Shown one piece after another: positions 26,132-33,697 of a stretch of 34,907 nt of DNA. A model generated the notes under the pieces. The model made no database searches and was not told where the DNA came from. It saw only the letters and a program-made list of their open reading frames with translations. This stretch comes from an uncultured Oxalobacteraceae bacterium (GTDB taxonomy: Bacteria > Pseudomonadota > Gammaproteobacteria > Burkholderiales > Burkholderiaceae_D): NCBI GenBank assembly GCA_903914535.1, contig CAIWPG010000029.1, positions 1 to 34,907 on the forward strand, written 5' to 3'. The first letter of the stretch is position 1. Each line of letters opens with the position of its first letter. Position numbers and translations under genes: made by a program.

Positions 26132-26844
26132 TTCGCAATATACATCCGCAAGCTGCGGCCGGCGACAACTACCGTCAGGTACAGAACAGCACCCCGGGTT
26201 TAAGTAAGTTAAGCATCTGTAACTTACTTTTTTTTCTTATAATCGCTATGTACCTCAGCCCGGTGCTGGCTGCTGTACCCGGTCAGGAACCCGTATTTGC
26301 CAGCCCTGCTCTCCCCCTGGAAAAACAGCAGGTGTTTCCCCCCATACCCGGTGACTCGCTTTATCAATTACCCATCACCCTCACCGATCATCATGGCAAG
26401 CCCTTTAAACTTAGCGATATGCGCGGCAAAGCGGTCATCATCAGCATGTTTTACCATTCCTGTGAATTTGTCTGTCCCATGTTAATTGAGACCATGCACA
26501 TAACTGAACAAAGCCTGACAACACAAGAAAAAACCAATTTATCCCTGCTACTGCTTACCTTTGACCCGGAACGCGATAGTGTCGCCATACTCAGCAAGAT
26601 CGTCAGTGAACACCAGCTTGATCCGGCCCGCTGGACACTGGCACGCACCGATGATGCATCAGTACGCCAGTTAGCCGCTGCTTTAAACATTCAATACCGG
26701 CACATGGATAATGGTGAATTTAATCACACCAGCGTACTCATTTTACTCGACAAAAATGGACGTATTTCCGGACGCAGCGGTGAACTCGGGCAAGCAGATC
26801 CTGAATTTATACAGAGAGTAAAACTAGCAGTACAAGATAACTAA
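26128..26844 (+). CDS. SCO1/SenC-family copper chaperone
   Basis: The 238-residue protein has an N-terminal membrane anchor (LLFFLIIAMYLSPVLA, about 33-48) and a thioredoxin-like domain. Copper ligands are C112 and C116 (HSCEFVCP) and H200 (FNHTS), the full SCO triad. SCO proteins load Cu into cytochrome oxidase CuA sites and some serve other copper enzymes. Placement as the third gene of the nirK operon suggests it delivers copper to NirK. The start is the ATG at 26128 (AGAGGA 7 bases before); an upstream in-frame ATG/GTG at 26098 lies inside nirV. It ends 3 bases from the convergent ubiT. Confidence 0.93.
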   Translation: MIRNIHPQAAAGDNYRQVQNSTPGLSKLSICNLLFFLIIAMYLSPVLAAVPGQEPVFASPALPLEKQQVFPPIPGDSLYQLPITLTDHHGKPFKLSDMRGKAVIISMFYHSCEFVCPMLIETMHITEQSLTTQEKTNLSLLLLTFDPERDSVAILSKIVSEHQLDPARWTLARTDDASVRQLAAALNIQYRHMDNGEFNHTSVLILLDKNGRISGRSGELGQADPEFIQRVKLAVQDN

Positions 26845-26847
26845 GGA

Positions 26848-27312
26848 TCAGAATGATTTTTTCAACAGACTGAATACACGCCCCGGTGCCAGACAACGCA
26901 AATCCAGCATCGGAGCCTCAATCGCATCCAACGTATTTTTAATCAGCAAACCCAGCTCAGTATCGCCTTCCATCACAAGGCGCCGGCTAAAAAACAGCGT
27001 ATCCGGATCTTCTTTACGTTGTGCCAGTAACAAAAAATCATGCGCGCTGGCTGTAATCGTCAGATCAACCTGATCCTCATCCCTGCACGCAGAAAAACCA
27101 TTATTTGTCCATTGAAACAAAAAAGTTAACTGCATATCGGTCACACTGATGCGCATTTTTTTATCCGTAAGCAAACTCTGCACATCAGCCGGAAAATGCC
27201 GTGCAAGCCCCAGATTAAGTGCTGCTACAAAAAGCAGCGAGCCCGGATATACCGGCAACAAAGAGAGTAATTTCCCGATTGGTGCAGGAACAGCATAATC
27301 TGCCTGATTCAT
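26848..27312 (-). CDS. ubiT: SCP2-domain protein UbiT, oxygen-independent ubiquinone biosynthesis
   Basis: The 154-residue SCP2-like lipid-binding protein is thought to present ubiquinone intermediates during O2-independent synthesis. The SCP2 core runs from about residue 35 to 135 (DKKMRISVTDMQLTFLFQW, DLTITASAHDFLLLAQRKEDPD, TLFFSRRLVMEGDTELGL). The last motif is characteristic of UbiT rather than the aerobic UbiJ. It is the last gene of the minus-strand ubiU-ubiV-hlyIII-ubiT series, 82 bases after hlyIII. It converges on the SCO gene with only 3 bases between stops. Confidence 0.92.
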   Translation of the reverse strand: MNQADYAVPAPIGKLLSLLPVYPGSLLFVAALNLGLARHFPADVQSLLTDKKMRISVTDMQLTFLFQWTNNGFSACRDEDQVDLTITASAHDFLLLAQRKEDPDTLFFSRRLVMEGDTELGLLIKNTLDAIEAPMLDLRCLAPGRVFSLLKKSF

Positions 27313-27333
27313 TTTATTTACCTTTTAAGCAAG

Positions 27334-27390
27334 CAACCGAATTCAAGAAGTTCGGTTGGATTTAGTTCAGATTTAGTTCAGATTTAGTCA
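27334..27390. repeat. Hairpin and three 11-base tandem repeats upstream of ubiT
   Basis: CAACCGAA (27334-27341) pairs with TTCGGTTG (27351-27358) around a 9-base loop. Next to it are GATTTAGTTCA at 27359-27369 and 27370-27380, and a third copy with one base missing, GATTTAGTCA, at 27381-27390. They fill the gap between the hlyIII stop and the ubiT start and could control ubiT expression. Confidence 0.6.
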
Positions 27391-27394
27391 AAAT

Positions 27395-28012
27395 TTATGC
27401 AACATAAAACAACACGGCACAATAATGACAACAACTGCCGGCCAAAACAAACAGGTGCCACACACCATGACCATGACGCACCTTATGATCTGTTGCATAG
27501 AATGCGATACCTGCGGTATATAAAACCCCGCCCGCAGCCAGCCAAAGAAATCCATGCCAGCTTAATGCCCTGATCAGTGGTAATAAGGCCGCCAGCACCA
27601 GCCATCCCATTAACAAATAAATGACCATGGATAACAAGCGATTTTTTTTATTCAGCCAAAGCTCCTGGGCCACACCCAGCAATGCCAGAGCCCACACCGT
27701 TATAAATAAAGACCAGCCCCACATACCGCGTAAGGTGACCAGTGTAAAAGGCGTATATGTACCGGCAATCAGCAAATAGATCATGCAATGGTCAAACTTG
27801 CGCAATACATCCTTCGCTACTCCGCGTGTGCTGTGATACAAAGTAGAAACTACATACAACATCAGCAGCATCACACTATAAACAGCAAAACTGACTATCT
27901 TCCAGGGGTCACCGGTATGCACGGCAACCAGCATCAGCCAGACACAACCAGCCAGGGCCATAACAGCACCGAGGAAATGGCTGATTGCATTAAATTTTTC
28001 ACCATAATGCAT
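27395..28012 (-). CDS. Hemolysin III (HlyIII/PAQR, YqfA) family membrane protein
   Basis: The 205-residue protein has seven predicted membrane helices. The family's metal-binding residues are visible: STLYHS (about 57-62, H), DHCMIYLLIAGTYTPF (about 74-90, with Asp) and the C-terminal HGHGVWHLFVLAGSCCHY with its H-x3-H. The name comes from a Bacillus haemolysin, but most bacterial members have no known toxin role; PAQR relatives act on membrane lipids. GAGGGGG precedes the ATG. It is unexpected between ubiV and ubiT, and its role there is unknown. Confidence 0.9.
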   Translation of the reverse strand: MHYGEKFNAISHFLGAVMALAGCVWLMLVAVHTGDPWKIVSFAVYSVMLLMLYVVSTLYHSTRGVAKDVLRKFDHCMIYLLIAGTYTPFTLVTLRGMWGWSLFITVWALALLGVAQELWLNKKNRLLSMVIYLLMGWLVLAALLPLIRALSWHGFLWLAAGGVLYTAGIAFYATDHKVRHGHGVWHLFVLAGSCCHYCAVLFYVA

Positions 28013-28041
28013 ACCAATCCCCCTCTTTTTACTTGTTTGTT

Positions 28042-28962
28042 TTAATCGGCCATCGCCTCGACCCGCAAATCTTGTCCGGGATCGCCATACCAGTATCCAT
28101 TACACGACGCATCCGGCATCCATTCCTGCGAAAGTACAAAACCCTGCTGCGGCGAACATAAACCCAGCCGGACACGGTCAACGATATCAATAATTTGTCC
28201 GGTATACTGATGTTGCGGGCTGATACGCACCACATCCACACCCATTGACTGCATCTGCGGTATTTCACTAATCAGGTTACATACCCGTGCCGATTGAGTC
28301 TGAATTCCGTTCAATATCAGAAATGCGTTACTTTCTTTTGTCTGCAATAACAATCCATCCGGATAATCAATGCAACTAAACTGACAATTATCTTTAGGTA
28401 AATTGCGGTAGCGCGCAGTAAAACAACGCGCTGAAAACGCCAGCGGCATACGACCATAAATAAATACTTCGGTTTCCATATCAGAAACTGCATCCAAAGC
28501 GAACTCATCACGCAACTGCACTAATCCCTCACGCCCCATCTCCAGCGGCGTAACCCAGCGTTTTGCCCCCAGATGCGCCAATAAACCCAAGGTAGGTTCA
28601 TTGTAGACATTCAGATGTGGGCCGGCAATAAACGGAATGTGCTGCGCCGAAAGACTGTGCACGGCTCCCATATCATTCGCTTCTACGACATAGCGGCCAT
28701 TAACGGTAATCTTGCGTAATGCGGTTAAATCGGCTCCTGATTCAATCAGAACTAATGTTGATAACACCACTTCTTTACCTGCTGCACTAAGCTTCGCGGC
28801 GATATCCAGCCAATCGTCCAGTTTGATTTCATGACGACGCGAACACACTGTTTCACCCAAATACACAATATCCACGGCCGTTTCTGCCATTGCTTCATAA
28901 AATGACAGCACCGATGCGCGCGGCCAATAATACGGTATTGATCCCAAGGCGATTTTCAACAT
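28042..28962 (-). CDS. ubiV: UbiV, oxygen-independent ubiquinone hydroxylase subunit (U32 family)
   Basis: The 306-residue U32-peptidase-family protein works with UbiU to hydroxylate ubiquinone precursors without oxygen, using prephenate as oxygen source. The [4Fe-4S] ligands C40, C180, C193 and C197 fall in the same spacing as in E. coli UbiV. Characteristic stretches are VDIVYLGETVCSRR (30-43) and SARCFTARYRNLPKDNCQFS (177-196). GGGAGATGT leads directly to the ATG. It starts 47 bases after ubiU ends. Confidence 0.95.
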   Translation of the reverse strand: MLKIALGSIPYYWPRASVLSFYEAMAETAVDIVYLGETVCSRRHEIKLDDWLDIAAKLSAAGKEVVLSTLVLIESGADLTALRKITVNGRYVVEANDMGAVHSLSAQHIPFIAGPHLNVYNEPTLGLLAHLGAKRWVTPLEMGREGLVQLRDEFALDAVSDMETEVFIYGRMPLAFSARCFTARYRNLPKDNCQFSCIDYPDGLLLQTKESNAFLILNGIQTQSARVCNLISEIPQMQSMGVDVVRISPQHQYTGQIIDIVDRVRLGLCSPQQGFVLSQEWMPDASCNGYWYGDPGQDLRVEAMAD

Positions 28963-29009
28963 ACATCTCCCAAAATAATGATATGACTACCCAGCAACCT
29001 GCGACGGGC

Positions 29010-30089
29010 TTATTTCCACGAACGGTGATACGCGCCTAATGTATGTTGCTGACCTTCGGCTACCTTATTAAGTTCATTCATCCAGGCGGATTTGACCGAA
29101 TAGCGTTGCGGAAAATCGCGGCAGCTATCCAGCGCATCACGCCACACTTTTGTTACTTGCGCTACATAAGCAGGGCTACGTTGCCGCCCCTCAATTTTGA
29201 TGGCGCTGACACCCATAGAAAATAACTGCGGAAGCAATTCAAGTGTATTCAGGCTGGCCGGCTCTTCAATGGCGTAGTAATTTTCATTACCCACATCAAA
29301 ACGGCCTTTGCACAAAGTCGGATAACTCGCGTTTTCACCATCCACATAACGATCTATTAATACCCCATTCAGACGTGATTCCAGTCCCTTCGGCGTTTTT
29401 TGCCAGCGTACCGCCTTAGCAGGTGAACAGACCCCGTGCGTATTGGGCGCTTCACCAGTCACATAAGACGACAGGGCACAACGCCCCTCAACCATGACAC
29501 ACAAACTACCAAAACCAAACACTTCAATCTCAACAGAAGTATGTTTAATCACGTGTTCAACCTGTGCCACAGATAACACCCGCGGCAATACTGCCCTGGC
29601 GATACCAAAGTGCTTCTGATAAAAATTAATCGCTTCATAATTGGTTGCAGACCCCTGAACCGATAAATGCAAACGCAGATCCGGATATTTTTCAGCGGCA
29701 TAACGCATCAGGCCGGGATCAGCCAGAATCACAGCATCAATGCCGGCACATGCAGCACGATCTATCGCAGTACGCCATAAACGCCAACTGGCAGGCTGTG
29801 GATAGGTATTTAATGCCAATAATACTTTGCACTGTCTGGCATGGGCATAACGCACCCCTTCAACAATCAAAGCATCATCAAAATTGAGTCCGGCAAAATT
29901 GCGGGCGTTGGTTGCATCACGAAATCCCAGATACACACAATCGGCACCGTTATCTACCGCCGCTTTCAACGCGGGCAAACTACCCGCCGGACAAACCAGT
30001 TCAACCGGCGGCTTTGCTGCAATGACAGCAGCACCGGGGACAGTAAAATGACTCAACGAATTAAGGGGAGCAGCAGGAGTGGACAACAT
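29010..30089 (-). CDS. ubiU: UbiU, oxygen-independent ubiquinone hydroxylase subunit (U32 family)
   Basis: The 359-residue partner of UbiV forms the heterodimer that hydroxylates ubiquinone precursors anaerobically. Four cysteines, C197, C204, C221 and C260, keep the exact spacing of the E. coli [4Fe-4S] ligands with an offset of 28 residues. That offset is an N-terminal extension (residues 1-28) before the usual start (ELVCPAGSLPALKAAVDNGA). Either the extension is real or translation begins later; no better start codon with a ribosome-binding site is visible. It is the first gene of the minus-strand operon, downstream of an FNR-type box. Confidence 0.94.
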   Translation of the reverse strand: MLSTPAAPLNSLSHFTVPGAAVIAAKPPVELVCPAGSLPALKAAVDNGADCVYLGFRDATNARNFAGLNFDDALIVEGVRYAHARQCKVLLALNTYPQPASWRLWRTAIDRAACAGIDAVILADPGLMRYAAEKYPDLRLHLSVQGSATNYEAINFYQKHFGIARAVLPRVLSVAQVEHVIKHTSVEIEVFGFGSLCVMVEGRCALSSYVTGEAPNTHGVCSPAKAVRWQKTPKGLESRLNGVLIDRYVDGENASYPTLCKGRFDVGNENYYAIEEPASLNTLELLPQLFSMGVSAIKIEGRQRSPAYVAQVTKVWRDALDSCRDFPQRYSVKSAWMNELNKVAEGQQHTLGAYHRSWK

Positions 30090-30149
30090 AATAAGCAGAT
30101 CCGTTTCAGGTTAATCACGATGCGTTCCCACACAGACAAAAAAGTAGGA

Positions 30150-30163
30150 TTGATTTTTCGCAA
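30150..30163. promoter_or_regulatory. Third, weaker FNR-type box (TTGAT-N4-CGCAA)
   Basis: TTGAT-tttt-CGCAA matches 8 of 10 consensus positions. It overlaps the predicted ubiU transcription start (about 30163), where binding would block rather than activate. It is 48 bases from the next box centre. It may be chance. Confidence 0.35.
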
Positions 30164-30169
30164 TGTTGT

Positions 30170-30211
30170 ACTTTAACCGCAGTCCCTGCCTCTATCCTTA
30201 ACGTGCATCAA
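30170..30211 (-). promoter_or_regulatory. ubiU operon promoter with FNR/Dnr-type box
   Basis: Read on the minus strand, TTGAT-gcac-GTTAA (30211-30198) is identical in 13 of 14 bases to the nirK box in its reverse reading. A -10 box, TAAAGT (30175-30170), predicts a start near 30163, which puts the box centre (30204.5) at -41.5, the class II position again. Confidence 0.65.
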
Positions 30212-30246
30212 AGAAAAATCAACAGGGGCACAGAGGGCAGAAAATG

Positions 30247-30289
30247 TTGATATGGGTCAATGTCACGCCGACTGTGTCAATGAGAGTAT
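30247..30289 (+). promoter_or_regulatory. Promoter of the hemerythrin operon with FNR/Dnr-type box
   Basis: TTGAT-atgg-GTCAA (30247-30260) matches 9 of 10 positions of the FNR/Dnr consensus, the best such site in the window. A weak -10, GAGTAT (30284-30289), would give a start near 30296 with the box at about -42. Confidence 0.65.
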
Positions 30290-30325
30290 GGAAAAAATAA
30301 ATAAGCAAAAAAAAGGAGACGACAC

Positions 30326-30796
30326 ATGAAAAAAATCAGCGATTACCTGAAAAATGATCACGCTCGTTGCGATGATTTATTTACACAAACAGAATTTTAC
30401 GTTAACCAAAAACGATGGGACGACGCACAAATCAGCTTTAATTTATTCAGGGATTTTCTGAATAAACATATCAATATCGAAGAAAGCATTATTTTCCCGG
30501 CACTGGAATATGCAATAGATAGTGCAACGGGCCCTACTAATATTATGCGCATGGAACATGTTTACATCCGGGGTATCAATCACCATTTATACGAATCAAT
30601 AAATAAAAAAAATACTGTCAGTTTTTTCGATCACTCAGACACACTACAACTTATTTTACAGCAACACAATTTAAAAGAAGAGGATACCTGGTACGCCATG
30701 ATAGACCGGGCACTCAACAGCACAAAAAATGAAGTTATTCATGCAATGAAAGCCATTTACCGCAATGAATCCGTTATAGCAGAGCACCTGCCATGA
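30326..30796 (+). CDS. Hemerythrin-like (HHE) domain protein
   Basis: The 156-residue four-helix protein has the di-iron ligand set of HHE hemerythrins: H12 (KNDHARCD), H48 and E52 (KHINIEESIIFP), H78 (RMEHVY), and H114 and E118 (QQHNLKEED). Such proteins bind O2 or NO or help repair nitrosylated iron-sulfur centres (the YtfE/RIC relatives). It lacks the N-terminal ScdA domain of RIC. GGAG is 8 bases before the ATG. It leads an operon with DUF2249 and a 12-TM protein, a trio common in denitrifiers, and follows an FNR-type box. A role in NO response is inferred. Confidence 0.88.
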   Translation: MKKISDYLKNDHARCDDLFTQTEFYVNQKRWDDAQISFNLFRDFLNKHINIEESIIFPALEYAIDSATGPTNIMRMEHVYIRGINHHLYESINKKNTVSFFDHSDTLQLILQQHNLKEEDTWYAMIDRALNSTKNEVIHAMKAIYRNESVIAEHLP

Positions 30797-31041
30797 CATC
30801 TGCCCCTAAAGGCCGCATCAGCCGGATTGATGTCCGCGGACTGGAACCACCCGAACCGATGGAACACGTACTGGATGCCCTGCTGGTATTGCCGGCGGGA
30901 GACCATCTTCAGGTATTACTTGACCGTGAACCACGTCCCCTGTACCGGATTCTCGATACAAACGGCTATAAATACAGTACCAGCCAACATGCCGGTGCGC
31001 ATGTTGAAATTCTGATCTGGCACAATGAGCTACTTCAATAA
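30793..31041 (+). CDS. DUF2249 protein
   Basis: The 82-residue soluble protein belongs to DUF2249, small TusA-like proteins often found with hemerythrins, NnrS-type proteins and NO-related genes; their role is unknown. The core IDVRGLEPPEPMEHVLDAL (12-30) with the following GDHLQVLLDREPRPLYRIL is typical. The cysteine of TusA proteins is replaced here (VRGLEPP), so sulfur transfer is unlikely. It overlaps the hemerythrin gene by 4 bases and the next gene by 17. Confidence 0.87.
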   Translation: MTSAPKGRISRIDVRGLEPPEPMEHVLDALLVLPAGDHLQVLLDREPRPLYRILDTNGYKYSTSQHAGAHVEILIWHNELLQ

Positions 31042-32431
31042 CATGCACTCAAATCATTTACCCACATCATCAGCACATGCGCCACTTGCCATAAAACGCG
31101 CACTGACATTTGATCAGACACCGGCGTTATCAACATCCGCCCGCTTTTTTTTAACAGCGCCCATTTTTGCTTTTCTGGCCGCTATTCTGTTGCTATGGTA
31201 CGGACCACAAACACTGGCGTCACGCTGGACTCCGATAACCCTGGCGATTACGCATTTATTGACGCTGGGATGCCTGTCCATGGCAATGATAGGCGCATTA
31301 CTGCAAATTTTGCCGGTCGTCATCGGCATTACTCTTCCGTCGGAACAGCTTTCTGCCACCGTTATCCACACCACATTAACTCTGGGAACATTACTATTGA
31401 CTGCCGCTCTGGCATGGTCGCATCCGGCACTATTCAAAATAGCCCTGTTTTTTCTGGTATCCGGTTTTATCTGGCTGCTGGCAGCATGTACCAGTGGTTT
31501 CTGGCGCGCACAGGGTTCAGGCTCAACAGCCAGTGTCAGCGCGGTCAGGCTGGCACTGGCAGCGCTCGCGGTCACGATTATACTGGGAGCCATACTGGGC
31601 AGTTCCTTCGCATGGCCCTCTGCACTGATGCTCCCCGTAGAACAACTGGCTAACCTGCACGTATTATGGGGACTGGGAGGATGGGTTGCACTGCTGGTTA
31701 TCGGCGTCGCCTACCAGGTAATTCCTATGTTTCAGGTCACAGAACTTTACCCGCATTACCTGCACCGGGGATTAAGCAAAACCCTGTTTACCTTACTGGT
31801 GATATGGTCGTTAATATACGCACTGGATGCAGTCAGTCCGGGCAGCACACATGTGTGGCAAGGTATTCCGTCAGTATTTATTTTAATTGCCAGTATCCTT
31901 TTTTCGGTCACCACGATTTTCCTGCTGGCAAAAAGAAAACGTCCGCGTCCGGATGCGACCACCTTATTCTGGGCAACAGCCATGGCCAGCCTGCCTTGTA
32001 GTGCTGTACTCTGGTTTATTCAGTCATCCTCACCGGATAAACCATATTCACTCACGACAGGAGTCTTATTCATCATCGGATTTGCCTACTCCGTCATCAG
32101 CGGTATGCTATATAAAATTATCCCGTTTCTGGTGTGGTATCACTTGCGTGCCAACTCAAAAGAACCGATGCGTGCACTGCCCAGCGTGCAACAACTTCTT
32201 CCCGACAGCATCGCAAAAAAACAATTCTGGCTGCATTTCATCTCACTGCTACTCACTCTCTCCGCGACTATCATGCCCTCAGAACTGACAAGAACGGCGG
32301 CATGCACACTATGCGCCTCTTCATGCTGGCTCTGGATTAATCTGTTCAGAGCATTACGTCAGTACTGGCTCAGGCAAGAGCCTCGTTTGCAGCCTCCTCC
32401 GGTGTCAGTCCATCATAAAACTGATCCGTAA
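31025..32431 (+). CDS. 12-TM membrane protein, NnrS / heme-copper-oxidase-I-like
   Basis: The 468-residue protein has about 12 hydrophobic helices. Conserved-looking helix histidines occur in ITHLLTLGCLSMAMIGALLQ (about 75-95), VIHTTLTLG (about 114-122), ANLHVLWGLGGWVALLVIG (about 209-228) and WYHLR (about 372), the kind of pattern seen in heme-binding NnrS and heme-copper oxidase subunit I relatives. Which family it belongs to cannot be decided by eye. Operon mates (hemerythrin, DUF2249) and the upstream FNR-type box suggest NO tolerance or NO-linked electron transfer. The ATG at 31025 lies inside DUF2249 without a clear ribosome-binding site; an ATG at 31043 is an alternative. Confidence 0.75.
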   Translation: MSYFNNMHSNHLPTSSAHAPLAIKRALTFDQTPALSTSARFFLTAPIFAFLAAILLLWYGPQTLASRWTPITLAITHLLTLGCLSMAMIGALLQILPVVIGITLPSEQLSATVIHTTLTLGTLLLTAALAWSHPALFKIALFFLVSGFIWLLAACTSGFWRAQGSGSTASVSAVRLALAALAVTIILGAILGSSFAWPSALMLPVEQLANLHVLWGLGGWVALLVIGVAYQVIPMFQVTELYPHYLHRGLSKTLFTLLVIWSLIYALDAVSPGSTHVWQGIPSVFILIASILFSVTTIFLLAKRKRPRPDATTLFWATAMASLPCSAVLWFIQSSSPDKPYSLTTGVLFIIGFAYSVISGMLYKIIPFLVWYHLRANSKEPMRALPSVQQLLPDSIAKKQFWLHFISLLLTLSATIMPSELTRTAACTLCASSCWLWINLFRALRQYWLRQEPRLQPPPVSVHHKTDP

Positions 32432-32567
32432 ACCACTCCACTTGCTCCTCAATATGATCCTGTGCCTGCGCCAGAGTCGCACCACCGGCCACTAAAAATC
32501 CTTCGACTTCGATACACCATTGAATCAACGCAAGCGTCTCCGGATCTAACACTTCTTTCTTTGCCAT
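32370..32567 (-). CDS. Small acidic protein of unknown function
   Basis: The 65-residue acidic protein (MAKKEVLDPETLALIQWCIE...) has AGGT upstream of its ATG and reads as a compact helical protein with several EE/DQ pairs and one cysteine. I recognise no domain. Its last 62 bases overlap the end of the convergent 12-TM gene. The sequence looks like real coding (balanced composition, helix-friendly) rather than a shadow. It is upstream of nothing on its strand within 300 bases. Confidence 0.6.
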   Translation of the reverse strand: MAKKEVLDPETLALIQWCIEVEGFLVAGGATLAQAQDHIEEQVEWFTDQFYDGLTPEEAANEALA

Positions 32568-32597
32568 TATATTACCTGCCCTATTAAATTAAAATTA

Positions 32598-32627
32598 ACA
32601 TAAAGTCATCTAAAAAGATGCTTATGT
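32598..32627 (-). terminator. Possible terminator after the AEC transporter gene
   Basis: ACATAA (32598-32603) pairs with TTATGT (32622-32627), and CATCT (32607-32611) with AGATG (32616-32620), around AAAA with a small internal bulge. On the minus strand the stem is followed by T-rich DNA (TTAATTTTAATTT), as expected for transcription from the gene ending at 32682. Confidence 0.5.
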
Positions 32628-32681
32628 CAAATTAATCCCGCCAGAAATCTCAGCTTTTGGTGTTGGCTGAATTAATCAGGA

Positions 32682-33629
32682 TTAATGCCCGTATCGCATA
32701 ATAAACCACAAGGCGATATTCAGTGTAAAAACAGAACACACCGTGGTAATTAACAGCGTTGCAGATGCCAGACTTTCTTTATTATATTTTTGTGCAAAGA
32801 TAGGATAAACGCCCATCATGGGCATAGCAGCGGATAGCAGAGCGGCACTGCACATTGCCGGAGTTAACACTGGAAGATAAAAGAAAAATGGCAATAACAC
32901 GGCCGCCAGAGCAACGACCAGAGGGTGCAGCAACAACTTACCGAACACAATCGGTAATGACTGCTTCGCCATCCCTTTCATCGGTAAATTCACCAGTGCC
33001 CCGCCAATAACAAACAAAGAAAGCCCGCCACTGGCGGAGGCGAGCATTGTAATGGCATGCGTTACAGGCACAGGCAAGCTGATGCCCGACAATGAGACCG
33101 CCATCCCGCCGGCTAATCCGATGATCAGCGGATTCTTACACAATCCCAGCAATGACTGACCAGCTTGTCGCAACCAGTTGCCGGAGGTATTGAGATGACA
33201 TTCTGCAATAATCAGCATGAGAGGAATAACGAAGCAATTCTCAACAATCAGATTTAACGACAATGCAACACCTGCCACCGGAGGTAACACCAGGAATAAA
33301 ATCGGATAACCAACAAAACCGCTATTAGAACAACTCATACCCAACACATAAATGGCACTATTCTCACGGTGTGAGCGAAACCACAGCAAACCTAATCCGA
33401 TGATAAACAATGAACCGGATAAATAAACCAAAAAATAGCTCAGGTTAAATATCTCAGTAAATGCTTGTTTGGATAAAGAATTAAATATCAGTGCAGGCAA
33501 GGATAAATTAATGACGAATTTCCCCAATATCCGCATGTCTTCTTTTTTAAACAAACCCATCCGGGTAGAAATAAATCCGATCAAAATTAGCAGATAAATG
33601 GGACAACTTACTAAAAAAAAATCGAACAA
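32682..33629 (-). CDS. AEC (auxin efflux carrier) family transporter
   Basis: The 315-residue protein has about 10 membrane helices in two halves. Family features are LGKFVINLSLPALIFNSLSK (about 35-54) in the first half, CSNSGFVGYPILF (about 100-112), and SLFVIGGALVN (about 203-213) with PMMGVYPIFAQKY (about 269-281) in the second. Bacterial AEC members move small organic acids such as malonate or malate; the substrate is not predictable here. It lies 68 bases after the MFS gene on the same strand, so both may form an organic-acid uptake unit. Confidence 0.88.
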   Translation of the reverse strand: MFDFFLVSCPIYLLILIGFISTRMGLFKKEDMRILGKFVINLSLPALIFNSLSKQAFTEIFNLSYFLVYLSGSLFIIGLGLLWFRSHRENSAIYVLGMSCSNSGFVGYPILFLVLPPVAGVALSLNLIVENCFVIPLMLIIAECHLNTSGNWLRQAGQSLLGLCKNPLIIGLAGGMAVSLSGISLPVPVTHAITMLASASGGLSLFVIGGALVNLPMKGMAKQSLPIVFGKLLLHPLVVALAAVLLPFFFYLPVLTPAMCSAALLSAAMPMMGVYPIFAQKYNKESLASATLLITTVCSVFTLNIALWFIMRYGH

Positions 33630-33697
33630 AATTTATTCCTTCCCCTGATGCAAACACACTATAAATGACATCCGTTACCGGATCAGTTCAGCGCTCA

